A stretch of DNA of 64,000 nucleotides from Loxodes magnus (Eukaryota; Ciliophora; Karyorelictea; Loxodida; Loxodidae): positions 1-64,000 of the forward strand of contig CAMPDV010000872.1 of NCBI GenBank assembly GCA_946699065.1. The letters run 5' to 3'. The translations under genes and the position numbers were made by a program. This document shows positions 12,463 to 24,899 of this stretch, in pieces (the stretch's first letter is position 1; the number at the start of each line of letters is the position of its first letter). The notes under the pieces were generated by a model. That model was not told where the DNA came from. It was given only the letters and a program-made list of their open reading frames with translations, and made no database searches.

Positions 12463-15400
12463 TCAGCTCAATTGACTCTTAGTAATATCTTTCAATTCCT
12501 CAGATGAGTCATTTTAAATTTCTTGAATATCGCTAAGAGATTTTTATTTTTCTACTTCCTTGCCTTTTATTCACTTTTTAAATGTTAAAAGCTTTCTTAA
12601 GAACTCTTTTGCAAAGCTTTGAACTTTGAAGACTGATTTTTTTATTTCTTTATTGAAGGAAATTTAAGACCTTCATTTTCCTTTTCGACTATATTTTAAG
12701 GAATTAACAAAGTAAGCTATTCTCATTATTAGCTTGCCAATATTTTTTGTCATAGTGATGATTCAGTCTCTTTCTTCGATTTGCACTATCAAAAGCATTA
12801 TCTTAAGATTATTAGTTTTTTACTTCTGATACAGTTTGCTCTTCAAAAAACGAAAATTAATTTAATTTCTTACAAGCTGAACTACTCCTCTCTTTATATT
12901 TTCTTCTTTAGACTGTTTTAATATATTTTCTTTAAAATTTTTTTGTCTCATTTCTAAGAAAAGGATTTTAAAGCCTCCTTACCTATTTTAGTTTTTAAGC
13001 AGGTGTATTAAATGCGTTAAATGCAAGCTTTGACCTTTTTAAACTCCCTCATCTTCTTAATTAAAATCCTAAAATATCTAAACATTTTTCCTTTGATTTA
13101 AATTAGGCTCTCTTTATGATTTTTATAGTTAAAGGTCAGAATTTTCTTGTTCTTACTTTAAAATGGTATATTCTACTTCCTATTTTAGGTTTTATATATA
13201 AAAGTCCATTATTTGATCATTCTCATCATTTATACCTTACCGCTCTTCCATTCTAGTAGAAATTAAAATATTTCCATCCTTCTTTTGCCTCCTATTTTAA
13301 GAACCAGCGTTAGTTTTTCTTTATCCTGATATTACTTTTAACATTACTACTTTTTGCCTCTCTAGGTTCTTTATAAGTATTCTCTTTTATTTGCTTAACT
13401 AATTTTTATTTTATTCTTAGATAAAGTCAAACAATCTTACCTTTATGTTTACACAAGGACGTTAAATCGTCAGAACTTATGTGAAGCCATCATTATCATT
13501 TGGGAAATTACTAGGAACATCTGAGATAATCAATATAGAAGAAATGAGAGTTAGAATACAAAATAACTAAAGCAAAGCCGTATTTTAGAATCTATGATTC
13601 ACTAAAAGAAACGTTTTATGAGAGAAGTCCGCAGAAGATAGTTAAGGTGGATACTAGAATGCTTCATTTCTCATAGTTATTTAAGGAGATGCTTATAAAA
13701 AGCTAATATCTTAACTATAGATTAAAACTTATTCCTAAGATTAGCATAACTGACAATGTTTACAGTTGTACTTCATTTATATAAAAAACGCTGAAACTAG
13801 TGAAATCGTAAGCTTTCTATAAATATGACAAACTCCCAGTATCAAGCTTCCTTTCTATACCCTATTTATAAGAATCCAAACTTGCTGTTTAGAGAAAAAA
13901 GTATGAAGCTTTAATTTTTGCTTTCGTAATAGATGAGTACTATAAGTGGAACCTTTGAACCTCATATAATAATCCCAGGTATTTCCACAAAATAAGCATA
14001 TTTTTTATATTCCTTAGTCCAATATTAAATAGTCGTGTCTTAGGAAACAAATTACTCTTCATCTATATCGATACAAGAGAGCAGACAAAACAAACTCTTT
14101 TATTTTGGAGAACTAATCGTGAAGAAAATAACTGTGATAGTGGTGATATATTAGTTTCTCATGGGAGTCAAAGTTCTTTAACAAAGCAAACGATTAATCA
14201 AAACAAAGATGAAGCTGCTAATACAATAAAAGGTAAAAAAACCATAAGCACGAGTTTTATGTAGTATATATCTTCGTTTATCTTCTATCTGATTACATAA
14301 AGCAAACAAAACTAAAAATCGAACTAGTTATGCTTTCCACATTTTCTTAAAAGGCAAATATTTAAAGAAGCTCTTTAGACCAATTTAAATCAAAGCTAGA
14401 AGTTAGAACAGCTAGTTAAATATAATTTATAAAAATCTTGAAATAGATTGAATGATACTTCTCTAACTTTTTCGCTCTTTAAATAGCTGATTTTATTAAG
14501 AATCAGGATATTAATAGAGTTAAAGCGCACAAAATTACAAGAATTAATTCATTATCAATTTCATCAGGACACCTTGAGCATTTATTTTTACCTTTTCTTT
14601 CATACCCAACTAAGCAAGAATTACACGGATTTCCTATTTAGACTTCCTGACACTCCCCTTTCCAGTTGATTTATTTCCTTTATGGATCATCATATAAGTA
14701 ACTTATGTTTGATATTTAAGTACCAAGTCATGATTCTTTTCTAAAGCATTCTATAAAATTAGCTGAAGTATAATTAGTTCGTCAATATCCTTATAAAGGA
14801 AGCATGTCTGCTCCTCAATAGCATATAGCCTCAAAAGGTCATTTTACATACAGTTTCATTAAGGTCTAAGGTATATTATTTGCTTCACAAATTTTACGTT
14901 TTCCTGACGATTCCTAATCTTCTCCTTATATACATCCTTATATACAATTTCTTAGTCTGATGTCAAATAAGTAGTGAAGAGCTTATATCAGAGATAGCAT
15001 CGTTTATAACAATACCATTAGTAATTAAATTAAGTTTACTATGAGTTCCAGGAGCAGAAGCGACTATTAGTTAATCAACAGTGAAAATTCCATTAACTTT
15101 TACATACTTGCTGTTTATAATAGAAACCTATTGGTCTCCTGCATGTTAAATGGTCGTTTCAGATGTTTAATTATTTAGTACTATCTAACCTAATTTATCC
15201 TTCAAAAAATATATAGCTATTGATTCACTTGCTGACCTGACGCTAACTCTATTTCAGTTTTAAAAAAGTATTCTAGAATTATCTTTGCGGCTATAATAAT
15301 TAATTACAGTCAATAGTTAAGCTATAAAAGCCTATACTTTGATTATTAGTAAATTGCATCTTAAAAGCTCTTGAAGCTAAATCTGGACCATATTTAGCAA

Positions 15401-16210
15401 AATTATACACGAAGAATTCGCAAATTTCTATTTCATTATAGTTAGGAATTAGTATTGGCTCAAAATTATCGTTTAATATACCTCCACTTTATCCCTTCCC
15501 AATCAAAGCTCTGTTATAGATGAAATAATTTGAATCAAACATAGGAATTTTCCCTTTATCAGCATATTTGAATTAAGCAGTTCCTCCTTAGAATTCAACT
15601 CAGTTTAATTAAAGCCAATTATTAGCAAAATATATACTAGTTTTCAAAATAAATAACTCCTGCATTTTCTGCATGATTTAAGCTAAAGTTTGAGTTATAG
15701 ATGTATGTTAAGCTTTTACCATCTAACAACTAACTGATATAAACTGCACCTCCAATTTTTGCTTAGTTAAACTAAAAGTTGCATACCTCCTTTTTTTCCA
15801 AGTCTTCCAGAATGTTTAAAAAAATAAGTATAATTAAAATGTTATTTAGCACCTATTATCTGAGTAAATAGCTTTATTTCTATAATTTCCAAAGAAATAA
15901 CTTATGCATTTTAATACCGAACCTGAAACTGAAGCTGCTCCGCCTATTTATGAAGAGCAGTTATCAGAATAACGCAAATATTTTTAATGATTTATTAACC
16001 TCCTTTTGTATTTGCCTTTGAGTCATTTTTATTTCTATTTATGGAACTCTAGAGTATATATTTTATAACTCAGAGATATTAAATAGATAATCAAGAGAGT
16101 TATAATACATAATCAATACCTGCTTACTCATAACTTGTGTATTATGATATTTTAAGAAGACTTTTGAACCTAATTATGCTAATTGATTGCCAAATCTTAT
16201 TAAATGAAAT
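12463..16210 (-). pseudogene. large beta-helix / Cys-rich / multi-TM surface protein, broken by frame changes and TGAs
   Basis: Best-supported host gene, of a ciliate family of giant membrane proteins. In order: Gly-rich parallel beta-helix repeats (IGGAASVSGS, KIGGAVYIS, FQGGTAQF; about 15.45-16.0 kb); a YGPDLAS block (15,372-15,392), then SGQQ, and a domain with DKLGQIVL and VNGIFTVDQL; a Cys-rich GCC2/GCC3-like module (RLRNCIQG, QGYxRTNY, CNSCLVGYE, CSRCPDE); hydrophobic segments with FINYIQLAVL, VEIPGIII and YWEFV; then a charged tail ending DITKSQLS at TGA 12463-12465. A role at the cell surface is inferred from this order. At least six frame changes occur. In-frame TGAs lie at 14782, 14728, 14503, 13962 and 13842; two of these replace a Trp expected by the family (GYxR, IIxG). 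The 5' end is unresolved. Some frame changes might be introns. Confidence 0.82.
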
Positions 16211-16900
16211 TAAGATATATATTAAATATTAAACATATCTCATGCCTTTTTAGTGTAGACTTTTAATGATTTATGCATCAAGCATTATTATTACATTTTA
16301 AGTAACTTTTGTCTAATTTTAGCTATAAAAGATAATATAAAGGATATTAATGTAATTTTCTTAGACTTCACTTCTGATTATTCTAGACCTTCATTACTTC
16401 TATATATCTTTTTAGTTTAGCTTCTAATTATTCTCTTCATGAGTCAATCGCTTTTTTTATATTTAATCTCATGTTTTAGTTTAACTTTCTATTTCAGATA
16501 GTTTTCCTCAGACTTTACAAGGAATTGACTTTTAATATTTATTTACCTTTATAAGTTAAAAATTTACTAGATGTATAAAACTAAATGACTCTTACTGTTT
16601 TGAACTTTTATATCCCTCCTAACTATTTCAGGCTTTAATTGAGAAAGTAAGTAATTATAATAATTGAAAAATTAGATATGCCAATATGATCAGTGTACTT
16701 TCCCATATAAGTAGTAATTATTTTTTAGTCCAGTTTTAATGATGATTGCTAGAAGTAACTATAACCAGAATATAAGGAAATGTTAAACTATAAATCTTAA
16801 GCAAAAGGATATTTCATAAATAAGCCCAAATATTTAATATCTGTCAATATTCTTGCCTTTCTCCTGTAATGCATATTAAAGAAACTAAAGTAAAGATTTT
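16211..16900. other. AT-rich interval, possible scraps of coding DNA
   Basis: Short minus-strand coding-like scraps occur near 16,400-16,500 but with TGAs and frame changes, and no motif is recognised. They could be upstream exons of the surface-protein pseudogene or chance open frames. Confidence 0.35.
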
Positions 16901-19038
16901 TCTTTTTTAGTCTATTTGATAATGATTATATTATTTGGTTGCAAAACTAAGAAAATAGATTTAAAAAGAAGAATGACTAGTTTAAAGAAAGCATATCCCA
17001 ACAATTTTATTTTGATAATATCTTTACTTTATTTGATTATCGATGCAAAGTTTCTTTATTAATCTCTTTGTATTAAAATCATTATTAGTGTTAAATGTAA
17101 AGCATATTAATATCTAAAGCTGTTAAGTATAATTTTATCATATCTATATATGCTTTATATTTATTATGTTTCAACCAATTTAAAAAATCCTTTAGTTTCT
17201 TATAGCAATAAATTAAAAACCTTAGGTAATTTATCCTATTAGCAAAAGTATTTTAAAGTCTTCCTTGGAATTAAAAGGAAACTAGTTAATAGCTTATTAG
17301 ACTTAAAATTTAAGTTTATAAGATTTTTCATTCTAATATTTAGAAAGTTATAAGTAATTAATTTTATATGGAAAAGCCAATCTATTTTAGTTAATTGCCC
17401 ACATTTAAATTTAGTAGTTTTTTTATCTGTTTGGCGCTCAATCTTATGACTAAAGGGATTTCTTTTTAGATTCCTTTTATAAGCAAATCTTTAAATCTTC
17501 TTACACTTAAATAATTTTATCTATCTTAAGATAAAACGATGATATAATCAGCTTAAAATATAGAATAAAAGTTTATTTAGTCTAATGAAGTCTTCATTTA
17601 TTTAAACATTAATACATTTCTATAACTCTTCTAGTTAACACTACTAATTAAGTGTATGCAAATCTAGTCGAAAACTCTAGAATAAAGAAATGAATGCTTA
17701 TACTATTTTTCTATACCCCCTTATTTGCAATTTCGTTTTTGAAACTAATTTTGTTTTGCATAGATTCTAAATTATAGGATTAGAGTTTAATATCCTTGCT
17801 ATTTATCTTTTGGTATTTTTATTTTGTTTCTTATTAATTCTAAGTTATTTAAATAAAGTGCTAAGACATATAGGAATAGATTTTGCTAGTTTTCTGAAAC
17901 TATAGATCATTATAAAACTAATTAATTAATAATTACTTAGTAAATTTATATTTAAAGATAGTTAGTACTTGTCTTTATCATTACGCTTACTATATAAAGA
18001 AGGTATTTAACTAGATTTTCCTCAGCTTATAGATTCTTAGATTGATTTTATCTTATAAAATAGAAGTTTAGAATTGGATGTATAAAAGAGAAGCTAGGGG
18101 TTTTATTTACAAGCCAATAGATATTTTAAATTTGGCTGTAATTAGTATACTTTGATTTCCTTTTGCTCTATTGATATATGTAACTTTATTTTAGCTAAGC
18201 TGAATAATTTCTCTCTTCTTATTATAATTAAATAATTTAGCCTTAATTTATTTATTTTAAACGCTTTTATTATTAATAAATAGAAGGATTCTAAACACTC
18301 TGATTAAAGTACTTATAATAAACAATAAAGGATTTAGATGCTTTGCTTTTATAGTTGAATAGATGACTGATGGTAGTTTGCTATTGCTTGTAAAATATAG
18401 AGTTAGAATTGTGTATAGTTAGAGAAATTTGCACTATACTTAAGAGCTGCTTTAACTTTATAGCACAGATTAAAATGAAATAGTATATTACCATCACCAA
18501 AGTAAATTAAGCTTTATCCTTTTTTACTAGTAAAGGTTACTAAAAGCTAATCTTAGTTCATATGCTTATAACATTTCTTAAAGCTCAAAGTGGTTCTTCC
18601 TCTATGTAATATAATATATCTCTATAATCAACTACTAAACATAATTCTTTAACTAATACCTTTCAAATCAATGATCATTAGGTCTTATAATTTATTTATT
18701 TTACCTAGAAAATATTTAGTTAAAAGATGTGTAAAGTGAGCTGACTTTAAATGCCTTTAGAATAGAACTAATTTAGTTTACCTTATTTCCCTAATTTTCC
18801 ACAAGGAATCACCATTTTATATTAGTTTGCTATTTCCTACTATGATTCTTATTCCTCTATTCAAATCAAATAACCAACTAATTTTTCTTTTTACAGTCTC
18901 TAGTTTAATTATTTTAATCTTTAGTACTAGGTTATATTTACAATCTACTTAAGCCAATAAAGGTTTAATTAAGTGTTCCTTATATTATAACCTAAAAGCA
19001 CAAAAAAGTGCTATAATAGGCTTTTTTATCAAATAAGA
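16901..19038. other. coding-like interval, strand unresolved
   Basis: Both strands hold long TGA-free runs. On the minus strand one frame is open from 19,047 to 18,025 with a single TGA (18,628-18,630), so 139 and 202 codons. On the plus strand several coding-like frames follow one another (for example near 17,150, 18,150 and 18,400). I cannot choose between strands by eye. Because the next block (19,039 onward) is convincing on the plus strand, these may be upstream, frame-broken parts of the same plus-strand gene. No family is recognised. Confidence 0.3.
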
Positions 19039-19670
19039 ATGAGTTATTCAATCTTACTCTTGACTGCTATAAATAGAAGCTAGAGATTTTACTAATACTT
19101 TACTATAATTGCTAAAAACAGCTAAGTATTTTGTTCCTATTTAAAGGATAAACCAATAAACAAGCAAATTTCAAATAATAGTAGACTTTAATTGATAAAG
19201 TAACCTTTATAAGTTTTAATATTCAAGTTTGCTCTCAATGCAAAAATCTAGAAATACCATAATTTTTACTTTAGTGATATGAAAGATTTAAGTTTAGCGT
19301 TTTTGGAAAATTAAGCAATTTTGAAAAAGTAAAATATCTTGGTTAAAGATAAAGCAGGTTCGTTTCCATTAGAATATTGCTTGAATTTGAAATTAAATTA
19401 ATATGAAATAGAAAGTCTAATCTAAGCTATAATTATCTGCATATTATATTTGCATCTAAAAGAAATGCATATCGTATAATTAGCTATAAATACAATAGCC
19501 ATACTTAAATTCAATTAATCAGGCTTTAAATTTAGCAGATTGATTGATAGATAAATCATCATATAATAGTATAAATTTTAGCAATTTTTGGGAAGTTTTA
19601 TTCCGCTCCTAAGTTTTTTTCAACTTTGTATGAAATTTGGTATAAATAGAAGATAAGTTAATTAAATTAA
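19039..19670 (+). CDS. uncharacterised coding-like block upstream of tRNA-Leu, ankyrin-like segment
   Basis: From ATG 19039 the plus frame stays open for about 210 codons up to the tRNA gene and continues through it, so the true 3' end (splice site or stop) lies before 19,671 and was not fixed. The product contains FLENQAILKKQNILVKDKAG followed by SFPLEYCL, which resembles the D-x-x-G-x-x-P-L-x-Y pattern of ankyrin repeats; the assignment is weak. It may be the C-terminal part of a longer plus-strand gene. Alternatively this is a chance open frame in AT-rich DNA. Confidence 0.35.
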
Positions 19671-19754
19671 GCATGTGTGGCCGAGCGGTCCAAGGCGCTA
19701 GACTCAAGTTCTAGTGGGAGAAATCCCGCGTGAGTTCAAATCTCACCGCATGCA
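19671..19754 (+). tRNA. tRNA-Leu (anticodon CAA)
   Basis: Intact class II tRNA decoding UUG. The acceptor stem pairs GCATGTG (19671-19677) with CGCATGC (19747-19753), with discriminator A at 19754. The anticodon stem CTAGA/TCTAG (19698-19702, 19710-19714) holds loop CTCAAGT with anticodon CAA at 19705-19707. A long variable arm (TGGGAGAAATCCC) marks it as Leu, and the T arm GTGAG-TTCAAAT-CTCAC contains the B-box promoter. No intron and no encoded CCA. All stems are fully paired, so it looks functional, in contrast to the broken protein genes around it. Confidence 0.97.
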
Positions 19755-19758
19755 TTTT
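19755..19758 (+). terminator. RNA polymerase III terminator of tRNA-Leu
   Basis: A TTTT run directly follows the discriminator base, the usual minimal pol III stop signal. Confidence 0.75.
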
Positions 19759-20073
19759 ACCATATTATCTTATTATCATATTTTTTATCTTCTAAAAGTT
19801 ATTTAAATGAATTTTTTAAGGAGTGTTATCAAATAATTACTTAAGCCTATTTTACTTTAAAGCCCTTTTTTATCTTCTTAAGTATTTTTATTTGGATGTT
19901 GTAAGATTTTAGAAAAAATCTTTGAATTGGATATGGTATTTATATTTCGTACTATTTTATTAAAAAATCTATAAAATATTAACAATAAAACGAGATAAAT
20001 TCCTCTAACTGCTTTAGAATATTTTTCTAACTTAAATTTTTTAGAAATTAATTCTTTAGTATAATTAAAAAAA

Positions 20074-20910
20074 ATGGAAAATTGCGCGGTAAAAACGGAA
20101 TAGTCGATTCGCCTTTCTAGAAACTAAAATAGAAAAGCCAAAAGAAAGGCGGGCAAAGAAAAATTAAAAGTAGATGACTACATCAGATTATAGTTCTTCT
20201 TCCAAAGGTAAAATGATGGTTGGAATGTAATAAGTAGAAGAATAAAAAAATGACCCATATTAAAAACTCTAAAATTAAGTCGAACAAATGAAAAAATAAA
20301 TTTCCTCATACGAAGAAACCATATATAGCCAAAGCATATAAATAAGAGAACTTATGAGTAATATTGATTTTCAGGATAATGAATTAACAATCTTAAGAAA
20401 ATAACTAATATAAAATCAATTAATAACAGAAGAATAATTATATAGATAATCTTAATCAAACTTACCCAATAATCAAATAATGGAATTAGAAAAAACTCCA
20501 ACTTAAATAAAAAAAGAAGAAATCTCATAAATCGAAATTTAAGATCAGAATATAATAAAAAGATTAGAAAAGATAGAAAACAAGATATTTATAAAAAATT
20601 AATCAAGATAAGAACTTAAACAATGTTAATACTTCAAATCAAGATTTCATTTATTAAGGAAATGCATAACCTGAAAAAAACTGAACGAAAAAGAACAAAA
20701 CAGAATATGAACTTAAATTAACAAATTTTGAATTACATTAAATGGAATTTATAAGAGAAAAATATTTGCTGGATAGACTGATAATCAATAGTGGTTACCT
20801 ACCACTTAATCAAGAAGGTCGTGGTATCCATCCTCGTTAAGAAAATGGCAGCAAGTACCTGGTTGAAATCCCAGAGAATGTTAAACTCTTTTTTACATTT
20901 AGTTTATAAT
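20074..20910 (+). pseudogene. ORF1-like repeat-family fragment F, with intact frame 20174-20674
   Basis: ATG 20174 to TGA 20672-20674 is a 166-codon frame rich in TAA/TAG Gln codons. It encodes a Ser-rich start (MTTSDYSSSSKGKMMVGM) followed by a Gln/Glu/Lys coiled-coil-like stretch (NQVEQMKKQISSYEET). Coding then shifts frame and ends with KYLVEIPENVKLFFTF, the terminal block shared with the fragments at 5.0 and 10.4 kb. A tetranucleotide run (about five AATT/TTAA units, 20,908-20,929) follows directly, like the microsatellites behind other copies. Probably the ORF1 of a LINE-like repeat without its RT partner; function inferred. Confidence 0.52.
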
Positions 20911-20929
20911 TAATTAATTAATTAATTAA

Positions 20930-22860
20930 GATAGATAATAAAATTAAAATTTTCTATTTAAAGTTTTATTATATTAATCTTTATATTTTTCTTAATTATC
21001 AATTATTTAACTTTAATTTTATTTATATAGATTTTACTTAATTTTATTGAAATTAAAATATGTTTGAATGTTTAATCTTGCTAACATAATAATCTAAGTC
21101 TTGTTTAACTTAAATAGTTTCTAAATATTAATAGGGTTATAGTATGATTTTATAATGTAAATAATGAATATTTTTATTTTAATAATTAATTAATTTTTTA
21201 TGCTTTTTAATTAATCTAAAATACTTATAATAGCAAAATGGAAATATTAAAGTTATTTTTATACTATTTAATATGCTAGCCTAAGCATTTTGCTGTTATG
21301 CATAATTTTTTGTTAATAATTGTATTTGTTTAATTACTCTAGCTAATATTTGGTTTGTTTAATGATGGTATACTAATTTAATAATGAATAATTAGATTAA
21401 ATAAAGATAATTTTTAATTTAATGAATTAATTGGTTATTAATTTAAATTAACTAAGTATATAAAGTTTTAATTGGTATCTAATTTAAGTTAAACTTAAAT
21501 AATATGGCTTATAAAGTATTTTATCATTTAACTTTTACTTATTTCTATATTATTATTTTCTTTTATTTTTCTTTTTGGTATTATTTTATTAATATTATAA
21601 AATATAGTTTTGAAATACTAATATAAACTAAAGATGCCATTAATATTTATAATTTAAAGAAATATTTAAGTTAAAATACGATAATTTAAAAGTTCAAATA
21701 ATATTTCTGGTTTAAAGAACAAATTATTTAGTACATTTTTTAAATAAAACTATTAGTTTAGTATACTTCTTAAAAGATAAAAGCAAGCTATTTTATTTTA
21801 AATAGTTAATAGGTTTAATTTAATAAATACAACATATCTATTTAAATACAAAGCTATTTTAATTAATTTTTAATTAATTTAATTATTAAATTACATAATA
21901 ATTAGATATGAGCAATATATATTATATAATATATTTATAATATCATTTTTAATTATTAATTTTAATAGATTCAATATTTCTTATGCTATTTTAATAAACA
22001 TATTTATTAAATTAATATTTACTATCTAGAGAATATTATTTTGCTACTTTTCATTTATTTAAATATTACTATATTTTTAATAGAAATTTCGTTATTTTTA
22101 AATTGCTAAATAATATTCAAATTATTTAATTATAATTAATTATACTTTATTTTTATTATTTTATTTTGCTGATTAGTATATTTAAAACCTAAATATACAA
22201 ATATTTGCATGTTTCTTAATATTAAATTATAAAGAAACTATTTATAGACTATATTCTAATTCATTAGAGATTTAGTTATTATTATCTTATCATTTTCTAT
22301 ATCTATTTTACTTGTAACTTTTGCAATTCCAAATCTTCTATTACTTATTTAAGTTTCATTTTTTTAATTAAATATTAAGATATAATCGAATTTGAATATA
22401 CTCTAAAAATCTTTTTTAATATTATAATTTTTAATTTTTATTGAACATATTAATATTAAATATAATGAAGTATTTAATTTATAGCTTTTTCCTTTTAACA
22501 TTTATTTATCATCAAATTATTTTATAAAATTATATCTTAAATTATTTACGTTAATATCAATTTAATCTTCATTCTTTTTTAATATTAATCATATATTTCT
22601 TCCTTGTATATTTAAATTTTAATAATGTCAGCAAATTTGATTTAAATAAGATTGAAATTTAATAATATTATAAAATATTTAATTACTTAATATTTTACTA
22701 TTCTTAATATATTTTGCTTATAAATTTAAATTTATATATTTTATTTATTTACCAAATTTATATTATAACTACATAAACTATTATTTTAATATTAGCAAGC
22801 TTTTTAATTAGATGGAGATTAGTTTAATTAATTTAATTTTAATTAGTTACTTTTAGTTAA
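20930..22860. other. AT-rich interval without recognisable gene
   Basis: Extremely AT-rich, with dense TTTAAT/ATTAAA words. No motif-bearing frame, RNA gene or long repeat was found. Confidence 0.6.
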
Positions 22861-22861
22861 T

Positions 22862-22893
22862 TAATTTCAACTAATTTCAACTAATTTCAACTA
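22862..22893. repeat. three tandem 10-bp units
   Basis: TAATTTCAAC occurs three times head to tail, just upstream of the GC-richer island. Possibly a target-site or simple repeat; meaning unknown. Confidence 0.8.
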
Positions 22894-22904
22894 TAAAAGT
22901 TTTT

Positions 22905-23180
22905 GGAACGGAAACTCCTTTCCGATTACACGACTCGACGCTCTCTTTTTATGGAATAACGGGGATATCCTGTTGTGCTCCAGGCACAGCTGCTAGGGAG
23001 CTCCATCGCTACGAGCAGCCAGGCTTCAAGCCCCTACCAAGAATGGATAATCTCAAAGACAGTGTTCCCTTCAGAAAATGACTCTGACCAGGGACTTTCT
23101 CAGCGACAGGAAAGTAACTTGTTCCTAGCCATAAACCAGAAAGTGTTGTCACGAAGGTAATTCTCAGCTCCCACCATCTT
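22905..23180 (+). other. isolated GC-richer island with open frame from ATG 22951
   Basis: About 270 bp with sharply higher GC than its surroundings. With TAA as Gln a frame from ATG 22951 reads MEQRGYPVVLQAQLLG and stays open well past the island into AT-rich DNA, where it is probably meaningless. The protein is Ser/Gln-rich (SSQASSPYQEW, SDQGLSQRQ) and matches nothing I recognise. The base composition resembles ORF1-like fragment E, so it could be another, 5'-only copy of that repeat or a distinct insertion. It is flanked upstream by the 10-bp tandem units. Confidence 0.35.
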
Positions 23181-24890
23181 TTCAATTATCTAATTACTTT
23201 TAATATTAAAGTTTATTTATTTACCTTATTTTTTCTATTTATATGCTTTTAGTTTACTAAGTTTATTTAATTTATATCATTTAAATATTTTATTATTCTT
23301 AATCTATTTATATTTTTTATTTTTCCCTTGTTTAAGCTTTTAGATTGGTTTTTGGAGAGAAATATCTTAGTTTTTTAAGATTAATTATAGTGTTGAGTGC
23401 TAATTAAATAAATTTAATAAAAATAAAAATTGAAAAACATTAAAACAAAAATAAAAAAAGGCTACTTGAAAACATCTTTGATAGAAATAATTTAATATTA
23501 AATAAAATGATAAATATCTTTATATCATTTTAGATATTTAATAAAGTTAGTAGAAATAAACTAAGAATAAGATAAATAACTATTTAAAACTAAAAAATTT
23601 AAAAATAACTAGGCTACTCAAAAATCTATTTTTATTTTAAATTTTTGTATCAATCATTTATAAAAAAATAGTCAATCTTTACAAGTTAAAGCCTTGAAAA
23701 AAAAATGTAAGAGATTTCTAATCACTAAATTAAATTAAAAAAAGAAAAATATATCTTTAAGATTAAACTATCTAGCTAGTTTTAATAATTTTTTGTTTAA
23801 TGAAAATTGTTATTTTTATATTAAACATCTTTATAGAACTGTTTATATAAAATTAATAAACCGCTATCATAATAACATTCTTCAAAAGAGTTAATTTAAT
23901 TTTATAATTAAGCTTTTTCCACATTTATGTATAATTATTTTTAATTATTTGCTGATTAAACTATTTCTCCTAATTTATGTTTTACTTAATTATAAAATTC
24001 TACTACTTTTAAATTTTAGAAAATAACTTTAAAAGTTATTTTAGATTTTATCAATAAATATTATGTATTCTAATCTTGAAGGAAATTAGTTAACAGTAGT
24101 ACAGCTTACTATATTAACTAATCAATCATTTTGTCTTTTAAAATTATCTTCACCTTTTTATTGATAAAAATCAAAAATTATTAAATTTAGAGAAGTAAAG
24201 AAAATAAATTATTTAATAGTATAGCTAATTTAATAAAAATTAATTAAAATACTAAAGTCTAAAATTATATAAGATTAAGATCATAATTAATTCTTTTTTA
24301 ATATTTACTTTCAAAATAGTAAATAATATCTATTCAAGTTTATATAGAAGATTAGTAAAAATATTTATCATACTATCTATAGCATAGAATATCTATATCA
24401 ACTATTAAAAATAGTTAAAAATAGTTAAATCAAAAATAAAGTTGTAATCAGCAATTAAAGTCTTAATCTAAAGCTAATTATCTAAGAATAATTTACTTGG
24501 AGGCAACTAAATATCTTAAATAAATTTATAGAAATTAAATTGTTTTTTATGGAAGAAACTAATTAACTAAAATATAAAAAACAAAAGGAAATTAAAAAAT
24601 TTATTTTGCAAAGATAAAATTAGATAAAAAGCAATTATAGGTTAAGCAAAATTAATTTAATAAATATTTGTTTAAGATTTCAAATAAGAAGAATATTCAA
24701 TGAGTAATGATAATCTAATAATAATTTTTTGCTAATGCTTAGTTAAATTAAAATTTTTAATTCTAAAAATCTATTTACTATAGATAAAAATATAAATTTA
24801 GTTAAATCAAAAATATTTAAAAAAATAAGAAAATATTTAAAGTATATTAAGAAAAAAGAAGTTAGTTACATAATATAAATATAGAAAATT
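23181..24890. other. AT-rich interval without recognisable gene
   Basis: No motif, RNA gene or array seen on either strand. Confidence 0.55.
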
Positions 24891-24899
24891 ATTTTTAAA

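Noticed and set aside
18025-19047. Minus-strand frame of 341 codons with one TGA as a gene
   Set aside because: The plus strand of the same DNA is equally open and leads into a more convincing plus-strand frame, so I left the strand unresolved rather than call a gene.
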